A stretch of 64,000 nt of DNA from Ochotona curzoniae. Its lineage: Eukaryota > Chordata > Mammalia > Lagomorpha > Ochotonidae. The notes beneath the pieces are model-generated. The model saw only the letters and a program-made list of their open reading frames with translations, ran no database searches and was not told where the DNA came from. This document shows, piece after piece, positions 42,557-55,159 of this stretch. Location: assembly GCF_017591425.1 (NCBI RefSeq), contig NW_024466599.1:25086001-25150000 (forward strand). The letters run 5' to 3'. Numbering within the stretch: the first letter of the stretch is position 1; each line of letters opens with the position of its first letter. Both the position numbers and the translations under genes were made by a program.

Positions 42557-45500
42557 TTAAATAATTTTATAACATTCATGATTTGGAGACAATCCAAGCC
42601 ACAGAAGGACAGTTATGACTAAAGTTTCCATTGCTGCCTCTGAGGTCTCAAATATCATTCATTCTAAAGGACTCAGAAAGTTGTCTCTTAACAGATATCC
42701 TTATTAATAATGGATTTCATTGCCAGATTATCAAAACAGCAATCAAAGCTAAGTGGCCACAGCATGACAGCTGTACAATTTACTGACTACACGGAAGCAG
42801 CTGTTTTCCCATGTGCATGTTTCTTTTCTATCGGAACATTGAAGGACCACACTTTACAAAGATGAAGATTTCTCTTCTGCATGTGACATCATCATCCCTG
42901 CATATTTCAAGAAGAGATGTGTGTGACATAATAGAATATTCCTCTCTTAAAGGCAAATGGAGAAATAAGAGCCAGTCATACATTGATAGTGATGGGTGTT
43001 GAAAGTGAAATTCAGGACTCGTTTTCTCTCACATTTGTGGCCCCATGGTGGGAGGCAGATGTAGCTCTGATCTGTCTTAAAAAATGTTACATTCTATTAA
43101 ATGTCTCATACACATTTTTGTTTAAAGTTTCGAGGACCGGGGCCTAGAAGGTCCTGTATGTGTGTTCATTTTAATGATGAAAAAGAGAAAACTTATTCTC
43201 TGAACCCTTGTGTGTCCAATTTATAATCTATAAAATTTTCCCACTCCCTTTTAAACTTTGAATGGGTGGGGTAATATAGCACATTTCTGTACTTTATGTG
43301 CTTGTTTATTGCTAAATTACAAAATCAATTTATATCATCCAGAAACTTTATGTTAATATTAGAGTCACTCTGGACTAGGATCTGGGCATTTTAATATCTA
43401 TTGTAGAAATATGTAGCATTGATCACTGAGATTGTAACCACCACTTGGCAGGAGAATATCCAAGACTAGAAAAGTCAAGAAAGAAATTTCCAGGTCATTG
43501 ACTATGACCAGAACTGTCATGGTGGGTAGCATTCCGCACAGTCCCAGAGCGCTGAGCTGGCATCTAAACAGACCAACCATTGAATGAGCCCAGAATGGCT
43601 AATGCATACACTAAATACACTAAAAACACTGTCAAAATGAATTAAACCCATATTCCTTTAGAAAAAGTAATTAGCTGCAGACGTACTGGAAGAAAAGTGA
43701 TGGAATAAATTATTTATCTAGATTTAGATTTATGTACTGCTGTTTGGAGCAGCTAAACAATTAACAGGAATGGTGCAATCCTAGCCTAGCCAGGGATAAA
43801 GTAATCATGTAGTGCCCAAAGTCTTGTCTTCAGGGAAAGGCTATTAGGAAATTAGAAAGATGAAGTGTCTAGTGGTACATGATACAAAGATTCACGACAG
43901 TTGACCCTTTGACTGACCTAACCACACTGATTAGGTTATGAATGCATTATTGAATGAATAAATCTGTAGCTTAGTGACGTAAAAATTTTCATTTTATTCA
44001 ACCAATGGTTCATTCTTAATCTCTCAATTGCTTTCTTCTCCCTTTTTAAAAAATTTTCTTCACTATAATGAAGAAGACATTGGATAATAATCCTTGCTGC
44101 TTCCACATCCACACTCATATTTCCTACAGAGTAGAATAAGAGATAAGTGACCTCATAGACCAAGATAAAAAATTGTTGTCCTGTTTGCCTGTTTTCTTCC
44201 CCGCCTCTCTCACCCAACTGACTTGAAGAGAGCACATACTAGACTACTCAGCAATGACTCGCATTGTTTATGGGAACCAAATATATTTATACCTTTCTAG
44301 AAGTTCTGTAAGAATCAGAATTGTTCAGACAATCATAGCAGGACAAAGTAGGAACTCCGCTACCACCTCTCCTAGCTTTTAGCTGCAGTAAAAGAGTGGC
44401 TAACACTAACTAAAAGGATGATTATTACAATGTGATAGAGAACAGTGTTATATATTTGCACAAATCACCACATATGCAGGTTAATGAAAGATTCCCATGT
44501 TAGCTTGTATAGTGAACATTCCTTGTTCCCAAACTTGTTCCACAATCCTATATACTCTGGACAGAACCAATGTAATCATATTTGACATGTCCAAAGATAA
44601 AGTAACATGTTTAGCTACACAATCCTGAGTTTTTCTACAACTTAGGCTTTCAATGATTAAATTCCTCAATTATGTAGATATCTTATATCTACACATACAT
44701 GTCTAATGGGATAGGGCTGACATGAATGGTCATGTCAGAAAAGATAAAAGTGCCATCAGGCATAAACAAGTTTGAGAAGACCAGACTTCTCAAAATCATT
44801 TGACCTGATGTTGCAAAGAACCAATTACTGGTGTTAGAAATGCCACTCATGTAATCCCATCCATTATCTTTGCCATGACTTGTACCAGCTGCAAGGTAAA
44901 ATCAAAAAGATTATGAAATTAGACACTTTAGCTTCTTTGCTGTAAGACACTGTTAATGAACACGGTGATAAGAAGCTGGTCCATGAAAGAAAGATGCGAT
45001 GAGGCGATTTTCAAGGAATGTTTTGCTTTATGCAAGTGTGTTAGCTACAAGCTTGCAAACAAACTAAGCCTAGTGTCTAGCCCTTACATGTCCATTAAAA
45101 ACTAACATTTAAAGGAATTGGCAAAATACGCTTAGGCAAAGCAGGCCTTTGTCACTCACATCTTTCTGATTTCAATTTTCTTTTTAAATGGCTCTGTCTT
45201 GTTCCCTTAGCTGTTATAAGCACAAGTGTGTATACTTAGGATGTTAAGATGCTTATTAAATTTTATACATTTGTTTTTTTAAAATGGGAAACTTTTCAAA
45301 TCCTAACCTCAATACTGATAAAGCCTTAAGTACTCTCATTTTTAAATAGAACATTTTCTGGAAGAGATTTTTATGTGATTGTTTTTGAAACAATGGATTA
45401 ACTAATTTTGACTGAACTTTCAATTACTTGCATGTGTTTTTTTTTTTTTCCTGATGCTCTTCATTTCCTGAAAATACTGACAAGCCTATTCTGAACTAGC

Positions 45501-45584
45501 AGCCCATAGATATTCGTCCATTTACTTCATATTAATGCATGGGCATTTGCAGATGTATTAATAAATTGATTTATATGTCTTTAC
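42557..45584. other. Long single-copy interval
   Basis: About 3 kb with no recognised transposon or gene. The frames near 42,811 and 43,936 look random. Confidence 0.5.
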
Positions 45585-45925
45585 AATGCTGCTGAGGAAG
45601 AGCAGTTTAGTGGCTGGACAGGCTAATCCACTTTCAAATGCAGGCATCACATATGGGTGCTGGTTCATGTCCCAGTTGTTCCACTTCCCATCCAACTCCC
45701 TGCTTATGGCCTGAGAAGGAAGCAGAGCATGGCCCAATACCTTGGGAGCCTGCACCCACATGAGAGACCTGGAGGAAGATCCTGACTCTTGGAGTCAGAG
45801 CAGCTCAGCTTTGGCTATTTTGTCATTTTTAGAGTGAACCAGTGGATGGAAGCTCTCTCTGTCTCTGCTTCTCTCTGTAAATCTGTCTTTCAAATAAAAA
45901 TAAATAAATCTTTAAAAATTTTGGA
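45585..45925 (+). mobile_element. C-SINE, sense
   Basis: 'GCAGTTTAGTGGCTGGAC', 'CACATATGGGTGCTGGTTC', 'CCCATCCAACTCCCTGC', 'AGAGCATGGCCCAATACC' and 'TCTGTCTTTCAAATAAAAAT' then AAATAAATC show a full-length, moderately diverged copy. Confidence 0.9.
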
Positions 45926-46904
45926 AAGGGTATCAACCAACCTCTTTCATTTTTAATGGAAGCAATTCTTCTCATTACAATTAACTACTTATTTGAATAT
46001 TTAAGGGGGAAATTAAATGAAATGTGTGAGTAAATGTTACATTTTGCTCATTCTAGGGGTAAAAATTGGAGAAGTATGATACAAAGAAAGTAACATGCTC
46101 AGATTGTAAATATACAGAAATAGAATATTTGATTATTACTAACATGCTTTATCACTGAAAGTATTTCCTAAATTGCTGTTGCATCATGATAGAAGTTTAC
46201 CAGGCTTATAACTATTGTCTGGGTGCACCTTAACCACTTTCAAGGCTATATTCATTCTTGTAGGCCCCTGTGAAAAAGAGTCATTAAATTGAACTTCTCT
46301 CCCTAGACCAGAAGACAAAAAGACAGTTTCGTTAAGTGCTCTTACATAACAGAAAGATAAATTTTTAAACCGTTTATTTTGGCAAGCACCTGAATCCAGT
46401 TACAGGAAGAATATGTAGAAGGTCCTTTGTATGTTGAATCCTTCACTCTGACCCCAGATTTCTAACCTAGAGAAGGATGCCTGGGGGAAGTGGGCTAAGA
46501 ATTCAGTGATGTGGCCTTTAGCATGACGCTTGCTCATCCTTATCCCTCTGAGTTGGAATAGTGGCTGGTTGAGGAGAAAGAATTTGGGTAACTGATATTT
46601 AGACAAAGAATAAGGCAGATTAGGAAAACACTTGGAAATAGGACCATCATACAACTGCAAGTTGCGTACAAATCCACCCATAAATAGATAATTTTATCAA
46701 AAAGATTTAGCTCAGGCTAGGAGATTTAATCAAATCTTAGCTTGATTATAAATCCATTGTGTTTTGCAAGGAGATTGAAAAGAGGGGACCAGAAAGGTCA
46801 CCCAAGACATTGAAAAAATAAAGTTAAGAATAGGAGCGGTGGCCTGAAGAGAGATGATTACAAGTCACTGGATATTAAAACATAAAATTAAAATATGAAT
46901 ACAC
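45926..46904. other. Unassigned DNA
   Basis: 46,385-46,680 is less AT-rich and looks like part of an old element, but no family was recognised. Confidence 0.45.
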
Positions 46905-47195
46905 GGGATGGTTATTTGACAAGATATCTTATGTCAGTTTCTGGTTAGAATTCTGGTTCTGCTTTACGTTTCAAGCTTCCTGATAATGCAGAACTCCGAA
47001 GGCAACACATAATGACTCAAGTGTTTGGGCTCTTGCCACTCAAATGGGAGACCCAGATCAAATTTTAGGCACTAGAATTGGCCTACCAGCCCTGGCTGTT
47101 GTATGCATTTGGGTTGTGAATCCGTGGATGGAAGATCAGTGTGTGTGTGTGTCTTTTTCCTTGCCCTATGAAGTAAAATGAAAATAAATAAAAAT
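46905..47195 (+). mobile_element. Old C-SINE, sense
   Basis: 'AACACATAATGACTCAAG', 'AAATGGGAGACCCAGATC', 'TGAATCCGTGGATGGAAG', a GT run at 47,141-47,153 and an 'AAAATAAATAAAAA' tail. The head is diverged. Confidence 0.7.
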
Positions 47196-48060
47196 TCGAA
47201 AATGAAAAATATGAAATATGGAAGTATATTGGTGTACAAAAGTAGAGAAATACAAACATTGTTGAAAGGACGCTTTAATACATTTTTTAGGGCCAATGGT
47301 AGCTGGGCTTGCATTCAACTTCATTTAAACCTGCTTTTGAGGAACTGCACAGGTAATATGGTATAGGCATCACTACAGCATTACAACAAGGTTGAACTTG
47401 AGGCCAAATTTAGGAAGACTCCAACATTTAGTAGAAATGTAAACAAGCTAAAAATTCGAGCCTGAAGATTGACATTGGCTTGATTGCTGAACTAAGATGC
47501 TATCTCTCAAAAATAAGTAAACCCAGGCCAATAGTAAAAATAAACGTACTTTACAGAGTATTTTTTTAATTGTACTGCAGAAAATATACTTAGAAAACTC
47601 CATTAAACATACATTTTTAAAATGTAAAAAAAAAAACCCCTCTAAACAAATGTATTTGGAAGACAGTTGATGATAATCATGAAATCTATGTATGCAACAG
47701 GCAGATAGTTAAATGAGGGACTTTTTTTTTAAGATTTGAAAGTGAGATTTGTAAATCCACGCCATGATATGGGGAAATACTGCTACATTTAAATGTAGGT
47801 TAAAATGCAGAGGTATAACAACCTGCTTGCATATGGAAAAAAAAATATCCTACACCTAAAAACAAACACTTAATGGAAAGTCACCAAAGAACTGATGATT
47901 CTTTCAGGTGGATTGGGTGGAAGGAGCAGTATGCTTGTATTGCCATCCTTTGCTTCCACTCTCTTTGCTTCCTCATCTTCTTTTTTAATTTTCATATTTT
48001 ATTTATTACTCTTGTGATTTTTTTTTCAAGAGCAAATACATAATAGGCTATCTGTAAAAG
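47196..48060. other. AT-rich single-copy DNA
   Basis: No feature is recognised. Confidence 0.5.
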
Positions 48061-48247
48061 CCCCCCTGGGATTACCCCTCCTAGGATAGTCACTCCAGGC
48101 ATTGGTTCTCTGTTGGCTCATGTATCAGATGTTATCTGAAGTCCAAAGAACTATGGATCTGTGTGGGAGGAAACCAGAGATCCTATTTTTCTCACATTTT
48201 CCCAGCTGACACTGCTGTCCCAGGGAATCACACTTTGAGAACCACAG
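48061..48247 (-). mobile_element. MER5-type hAT-Charlie MITE relic
   Basis: The right end 'ACACTTTGAGAACCACAG' is the reverse of the MER5 terminus (CAGTGGTTCTCAAAGTGTGG). The internal 'CAGCTGACACTGCTGTCCC' fits the GGACCAGCAGCATCAGC part. It is a non-autonomous DNA transposon relic. Confidence 0.75.
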
Positions 48248-50154
48248 CTCAAAGAGAAATGTCAACGTTTCTATCATCCTCAAGATATTACTCACCTGTC
48301 CAATCATGTTGCCAGCATGATCTATACATGTAGGAGAGTGTAATCAGATCTTCTCTACACAACAATAACTTAGCATTTTGCCCTTGGCTTTTATCAAAGG
48401 CCAAAGAAAATGTGACATCATTCTCCCTTCTTGGGCAGTAAAGGTTGAAGATATTTTTTTGTGTTTATCTTCTAAGTATTCATGTTTTAAAAACTGTCAC
48501 AGAACAACTAGAAAAGAATTTAATCCTTCTGTATGAATTTCTTCATTAAATAATGGGAACTTATTTTAAATGATACATTTGCAACTCTGCTTTATTCTTG
48601 GATTTAATATGATTTCCAATGCACAGGATGGACATTAGATAAAAACAAATTGCGAGCAAATAGGTGAGAAAATAAAGACAATTAATCTCTACAACACAGA
48701 TAGAACTATCCATTTTCTTCACATAGGGAACTGGTAAGCACATACACCATTTCATTGACTTTCCTCATGCACACTTTTATGTACATTCTGTCCATCTAAT
48801 CTCTTCCTAGCTCTTCCACAGCAGCTTCGAGGGCTTTGTCTCACCACTATTTTTACCTTTCTACCCTCAGCTTGCTCAAACTACAAGTTCTGTGAAGAGG
48901 TATATATTTCTATGCAACATAACCTCTGAGTATCAGTAAATTGCAAGGTTATGTTCAGCTACTAACAAATGAAATTAATCTGTAAAGCCAAGAATATTTA
49001 ATCTTCTCTCTCCAATATAATTTTAAATATTTGTTTGACTATTTTCACAAACTCTTGAGAAACAAAAGCTGCTTAGAGAAAATAAAAAGCCCCCCCAAGA
49101 TCAAATAAAAGTGCTACATGCATCGTAATGAACTTCACTCAACATCTCAGATGGAGCTAGCTAAAAATGTTTGTTTTTCCTTTGTGAGCAGCATTCTATT
49201 CAACTTTTAGAGATGAGGATCCTGTTCTACAATGGAAAAACAGTGTATTGTGTTATAGACTGCACAAAATGTCCTTGACTCATTTATCCTAGAGAAGAGG
49301 CCCCACTTTTTTGTATAAGCTACTTAGCATATTTAAGGGAGCAGATTCCAGTAATTTGTGTCTGGGCTTAAAAGGCCAGAGGCTTCCTTTTGTTTAGCAG
49401 AATGAAAAATATATTGCTTTTTTCCTCTAATACACCAGCTTCTGTTTAAGTAAACTCTGGCAGTACTAGTGTTCTCTTAGTATGAAGGCATTCTAAAGAA
49501 CACAAAACAAAGAAGCAATTTTAACGTTACTGAAGTAATTCAATTCATTAGTAGAGGAGAATTTGGTGATCCAGGAGCAAGAAAGTCAGCAAATGCAAGT
49601 GTGGCTCAATGTAATGCAAGTATCAGTTTGCTTCTTGCTGATGTTGGCAACGCATGATCATAACGTAAATAACACATTAAAGAAGCAATTGGCAGAATCA
49701 GTGAAACAATAGATGCCTATTTAAGGGAGATGTTTCTGTTCTGTTTTTTTAAAACAGCAAATCACATGATTGGTGTTTGCTTACTTAATAAAGCTGTTAG
49801 TGATGATCTTTGCAGAGTTGACACATTATCAATTCAAATCAGTAACTCAATATACAGCCGAAACTTGTCAGTGATGTCAGTATTGTTTAGAGTTGTTTGG
49901 AATCAAAGTCAGCTCAGAATGAAGTGTTGATGGAAATTATTTTTAAGAAGTACTTATTAGGTTCCTCCTGGGTAGAAAGTCTTGAATAAGACCCTGGAGA
50001 GACACATAAATTATAAACATCTCTGTGAAATATTATATACAAGGATAAACTGACAGAATTGCAACATGGAAAGAATGTGATGTGTTTGTATTCCATTTTT
50101 CAAGGGAAATATTATGACATAATTGGTTCAGAGCTGGTCCGCCAGGGAGTATGA
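48248..50154. other. Single-copy interval with a possible regulatory block
   Basis: No transposon was recognised. 49,500-49,930 looks compositionally unlike its neighbours, with words such as 'TGCAAGTGTGGCTCAATG', 'AAATCACATGATTGG' and 'CATTAAAGAAGCAATTGGC'. It could be a conserved non-coding element, but this is a guess. Confidence 0.35.
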
Positions 50155-50345
50155 GTGCTCACCAGGGGTCAGATGCTTGCTATAAACATTACCTCATTTA
50201 ATTCTCACAACAGTCTTCAGAGGCATTTTGTGTCATTTTGCAAAGGGGAAAAAATGAAGCTCAAAGTTTAAGCAATGGTCTCAAAATAACATTGTTAGTG
50301 GGGATCTGGGTCAGAACTTGAAACCAACGCTGCTTGATTTCTTTA
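50155..50345 (+). mobile_element. MIR relic, well recognisable
   Basis: 'ATTACCTCATTTAATTCTC', 'ACAACAGTCTTCAGAGGC', 'ATTTTGCAAAGGGGAAAAAATG', 'AAAGTTTAAGCAATGG' and 'GAACTTGAAACCAACGCTG' match the MIR order 'TATCTCATTTAATCCTCACAACA...CCATTTTACAGATGAGG...GAACCCAGG'. Confidence 0.85.
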
Positions 50346-50869
50346 AACGCTGTATTTGATGTTTTACCATGAGCTGCCATATAGTCATCTCTCCCATGTT
50401 TTGGAGACTCCCTTCTTCCAGTTTCACAGTGAATTCTCTCCTCTAGGTTGAAGGTCAACCTGGTTTTAGGAAATACTTCAAACCTTATTTCCCTGTAGCA
50501 TTAATTCCCTGTAGCAACTTCCAGAAAAACAAACATTTCTTACAGGCACTTGCTTATCCTTTGGAAACCATGAATCGAAAATTAAAACCTTGTCTCTCTC
50601 TTTCACACATACACACAAACATGCAATAAACAAACCAAATTGGGAAGTGATTTTAAGGACATACATAAAACTAGCATAATCCCCAAATCTCAGGGAAACT
50701 ATTTCATGAGACCACACAGTCTATGAAAACCTCATTTGTAGTATTAGTATTCATATCTAACCAAGGTTAACCCTGGAATGATGGCATGAGCATCATTTAT
50801 TCTTGTCTACTTGTTCAACAAACAGTGCACACTTACCGTGTGGGTATTAATTAGACCATACATAGCCAA
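50346..50869. other. Single-copy DNA
   Basis: No feature is recognised. Confidence 0.5.
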
Positions 50870-51120
50870 ATACATTCTGAACCTTCTACTTGTCATCAGC
50901 CATTGTGTATGCCATTTTTTCATATTCTTATTTCCATGGACAGTGTCTGCATTTCATTTTGGTATTCCTACCTATTTTAGACCTGCTCACTTTTCAAGAA
51001 TCAGTGTAAATAATACCCCTTCCATAAAATCTTTGCTTTATCCCTAATGAGGTATTATGTTCAATTCCTCTGCATTTGCCTATAACTCTATGTGATAATG
51101 CATCCTGTTTACTTAGATAT
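50870..51120 (+). mobile_element. L2 LINE 3' relic
   Basis: 'CCTGCTCACTTTTCAAGAATC', 'GTGTAAATAATACCCC' and 'CCATAAAATCTTTGC' correspond to the L2 pattern 'CCTTCAAGACTCAGCTCAAATG-CACCTCCTCCA-GGAAGCCTTCC'. Confidence 0.55.
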
Positions 51121-52240
51121 ATGTGTTGATTTATATAGTTATATTGATATATTGACATATTTATTAAAGGCACATTGAGTCTACTGCAATTAAAATTATG
51201 CAATGATAATTCTGAGTTCAAAGCCTGATAGAGGTTCTTTGATCATTTAAATTGTACCTTGCAAACTTTTGAAAACACTGTATCAACTAGAACATGTTTT
51301 TAAAAGCTGCTTCAGAGGTAGTTGAACAACTTGAGTGATTTAAACATAATGTGCAAAACCTTCAGTGAATAATAATCAACAGTTATATTAAATGATATCG
51401 CAGCACTTGTATTATTGTCTTATTTTATCATGTGTACTGATTTTTTCCTTTCCTAGAATAGCAAACTAGAAACTAAGTCAATGGTGTTTCAAGTGTATAA
51501 GCATATATTAGGACTAGCTAGTTCCTTTTAAATAATGCAAACTGACATTAAGTGGATTTTGGATATAGTGTTGCTCAAATTAAATCCCAAGAAGCATTAA
51601 ATAAATGACATAATGAAAATGCCTTAGGCAGCATATTCACAAGGTAAAAGCCTGTTTGCAAGAACTGACAGCATACTACAAGCAATGATGCCCACTTCTT
51701 TTCCCCAGTGACATCAATTCACCCTTCTTTGTTTTCCCTCAAAAGAAAAATAAGATAGTAAAACTTACCTCTAGGTTGATTTAGATACGGCTATTCTAAA
51801 TTATAGTTACACTAAGTCATGTCACCTTGTCTTAAAGACTCTAAAAGGGTCACTTGAGTTTTAAAAATACTTTTCCTATCTATTTAAGGTTTTACTGCTA
51901 CAGAAAATGTTCAGATCCAAGTTACTTACCATTGTTTGACTCTTCTGTCAGCCTCAGAGAAGATGGCATGCTTGTATTCCTTTCAATGTGTCATCAGGTA
52001 TTGAGATCTGAAAGATTAAATATGTGTTTTATTATTGAAAATGGACTTTCCCAGTGAAGGGAAGATACCTTCTACAATTCACCTAGGAGTCAATACTTTG
52101 TACATTCAAATCTCACCATGTATATCTTACACTCATATCTCTTTTAGTAAGAAACACTCAAATAATTAGATTTTTATAGTCTCCTACTGAAATTTAGACA
52201 AAAATAAGCCAAATGGGAGCAATTCTGAAAAATTAATAGT
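51121..52240. other. Single-copy DNA
   Basis: No feature is recognised. Confidence 0.5.
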
Positions 52241-52299
52241 GGGTGTTTTTTTGGTTATTTTGCTAATTGATAAATTCATATACACTTTTTTTTCTTCAG

Positions 52300-52490
52300 A
52301 ATCTTCCAGTAGTCTCGGCAGATGTCAAGAAAAGGATGAGGAAGTACAACATGGAAATAAGTTTCGGAACCAAAGAATAAATCAAGAGTGTAGAAGGGTG
52401 GAGAAAGAAGCCAGTGCTGCTGGCCTAGAAAAGGCCATTGAAAAAGTTCCTCTCCTGAACATAGAATATGAACTCATGCTCAACTTCTAA
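52300..52490 (+). other. Candidate terminal exon with open frame
   Basis: A strong acceptor-like sequence ACTTTTTTTTTCTTCAG ends at 52,299. A possible branch site TGCTAAT lies about 35 nt upstream. The following 191 bp are open in one frame for 63 codons to a TAA at 52,488. The predicted residues are charged and hydrophilic, and no protein family was recognised. The sequence is less AT-rich than its flanks and matches no repeat that I know. No AATAAA is close downstream. It could be an exon of a gene outside the window, a non-coding RNA exon, or chance. Confidence 0.25.
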
Positions 52491-53039
52491 TATCAAAAGA
52501 ATGAAAAAGTATACTTCGCTTTCTAAACTATAATTTATGATAAGTAGAAATAGGAGGGTAGATACAGTAGGCTTTTCCCCCTGGTCAAACTAAAGACCCC
52601 TCTACAACATTCTTGCAGCTCTCCTCTAAATATTTCAGTAGTAGAAGAGATAAATGTTCCTCCAAAATCCTCAGATTGGTTCAACTAGATATGTCTCTCA
52701 GATACTTTAAATCCATCTCGAGATTGCTTAAGGTACCAAATATAATGTAAATTTTATACAAATGGCTATTACACTGTACTGTGTAGGGAAAATGAGAACA
52801 TAAAGATTTTACATATTCAATATAGAGGCATTCTTTTCTGATTTTCAATCTGTGATTAGTTGAATGTATACGTGCAGTAACCACAGATACCAGTTATGGA
52901 GGATGAACACATAGTTGAAACATTCTAATCGCGCATGTGCTGCTGAGCAGGGCTGCAGGTGTCGGTCAACAGTTTGGGTTCCTGCACCACATTAGAAACC
53001 TTCATTAAATCTCCTGCTGGCTTTATTTTCATTCCCATC
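52491..53039. other. Single-copy DNA
   Basis: No feature is recognised. Confidence 0.5.
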
Positions 53040-53345
53040 TTCCTATTTTGAAAATTCGCAAACTGACAGGCATGTTGAAAGATAAACATAATGAAGAACT
53101 GAATATACTTCATCCATGAGCACCAATTGTTAGTATTTTATCACAGTTTCTTCTTGTGGTCGTGTTGAATGCATCAGCCTTTTTCTCAATAATTCAAAAA
53201 TGTAGTGTCAAAAAGCATGACATTTGCCCCATACATGTTTCATCATATATCTTATAAAGAAAAGAATACTATACTATAGAAGAAAATTAGCAACACGATT
53301 TACTATGCAAAATGCCATGAAGGCAACTGTTCCAAAATACATTTT
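53040..53345 (+). mobile_element. Ancient LINE-like 3' end relic
   Basis: 'GAGCACCAATTGTTAGTATTTT', in pieces, then 'AAAAAGCATGACATTTGCCCC' and 'TTTCATCATATATCTTATAA' follow the mammalian pattern 'ATTCACCAATTGTTAACATTTT...CATGACACTTCACCCC...CAGCATGTATCTCCTAA'. The family is not certain. Confidence 0.45.
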
Positions 53346-53795
53346 ATAATTTTTGGAAAAACAGGATACAATGAATGTCACAGCATGTCACTATCCCTCA
53401 TAACCTTTGTTAATTTAGAATTCATACAGTTTATGCTTATTTAGTTTTTAAAGACTTTGCCTTTCTAGAGTCCAAGAAAGTTATCTTAAAGAATAGATAA
53501 TATTTTGCATGTTCTGGTTGTTTCCTTAATAATAGGTTCACGCTAATCATATTTGGGAAGAACAATAGATGTTTTGGGACATTCTATTATATCACGTTAG
53601 GGCCGCTAAATCTGTTCATTAGGAAATGTGTATTTTCCTACATAAAATTAAACGAGACAATAATATGTGTAGTGAATAAATTTAAGATGCTTGTGACAAT
53701 GCATTTAATATAATATTTATCAAAGCATTTCTTAAGTGTTCAGATTGCCCAAAATATGGCCAGTAGTACCTATTCAAATTGGCTTTCATCTTTTG
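53346..53795. other. Single-copy DNA
   Basis: No feature is recognised apart from the T-rich end that leads into the L1. Confidence 0.5.
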
Positions 53796-55145
53796 TTATT
53801 TTTTAATTATCATTATTTTATAATACAGTTATTAGGTTCTTGAATTTCCCTATTCCTTTCTCCAAATCCCCTCCTCCCCACTGTTCATCCATATAATTAC
53901 AGTAGTATAGTCCTTCATAAACAGACCTAAGTCTATCATTCTGCTCTTTAAGTATATCCTGCCATTGTAGGTATGGACAGTGGCAGAGAGTCAAACATTC
54001 TTTAGTCAAGATACATTTAACAGTATCATCGGGAGTCAGTCCTTGATCTGGAAGTAGAGATGCATACTGCATTGTATCTTCACAACTCAGTATGACAGTC
54101 TCTATTACACAGTTAATATACATTCTGTTAAATGAAAAGACATAAAATCAACATCAGGAACAAAAATAGGAAGTTTACAACAACATGAAGTTAAATAACA
54201 TAATACTGCATGATTAATGTGCCTCTAAAGAAATGAAAAAGAAAATAAAAAACATTCCTGAAGCAAATAATGCTACTGTATGACCTATGAGTCAGTAAAG
54301 AAATTAATAAGCAAAAAACTTCTTTGGAGAAATGAAATTTCAAAATTCATCAAAACTCATGAGATTTAGCAAAAACTGTATTGAAAAAGCTATTGGCCTT
54401 ATAATTTTGCATGAAGTTGCTTTATATCAGAAAGAACATAAGATATTTGTTCTTTGGGGATCGACTTATTTCACTGAGAATAGTGGTCTCTATTTAAGAT
54501 CATTTGTTTGCAAATTATAGAGTTTCATTCATTTTAACTGCTATGTAGTATCCCTTGGAGTATAGGTACCACAGTTTCTTTATCCATTTTTCTTTGAATG
54601 GGCATCTGGGTTGTTTCCACGTCTTTGCTATTGTAGATTGTGTTACTGTGAAAGCAGGATTACAGATCCCTTTCTCATATGCAGATACAACTTCCTTTGG
54701 ATATAATCCCGGAAGTGGGATAGCTGGGTCATATGACAGGTCAGTTTGCTGCTGTCTTAGCACTCCTCATACTGATTTCCATATTGGTTGTACTAGCCTA
54801 AACTCCCACCAGCAGTGAAGGAGGGTATCTTGCTTTCCACATTCACACCAGCAGGTACTATTAGTGGAATTCTGACTATATGCCAATCTCATGAAGTTAG
54901 GTAGAACCTCAATGTGGTTGTCATTTGTATTTCCCTGACAGCTAAGGATCCTGAGCATCTTCTCATAGGTATACTAGCCATTTGAATTGCTCTTTTGAAA
55001 AATGTTTGTTCACTTCATTCACCCATTTCGTCAGGGGTTTTTTTTCTTTTGCTATCATTGAAGCTCTTTGTAAATCCTGGATACTAATCCCCTATTGGTT
55101 GTGTAGTGTGCAATTGTTTTTCTTTGCTGTACAGAGGACTAAGAG
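53796..55145 (-). mobile_element. L1 3' part: end of ORF2 plus 3'UTR
   Basis: The minus strand runs from late ORF2 to the 3' end. On the plus strand one sees 'TAGGTTCTTGAATTTCCC' and C-rich 3'UTR, then 'TTGTTTCCACGTCTTTGC', 'CTTTGGATATAATCCCGG', 'ATAGCTGGGTCATATGAC', 'CTCCCACCAGCAGTG', 'GATACTAATCCCCTATTGG' and 'TTCTTTGCTGTACAGAGG'. These are antisense landmarks of the L1 ORF2 C-terminal region. The copy is recent enough to align easily but its frame is broken. Confidence 0.93.
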
Positions 55146-55159
55146 TCAATCAATAAACT

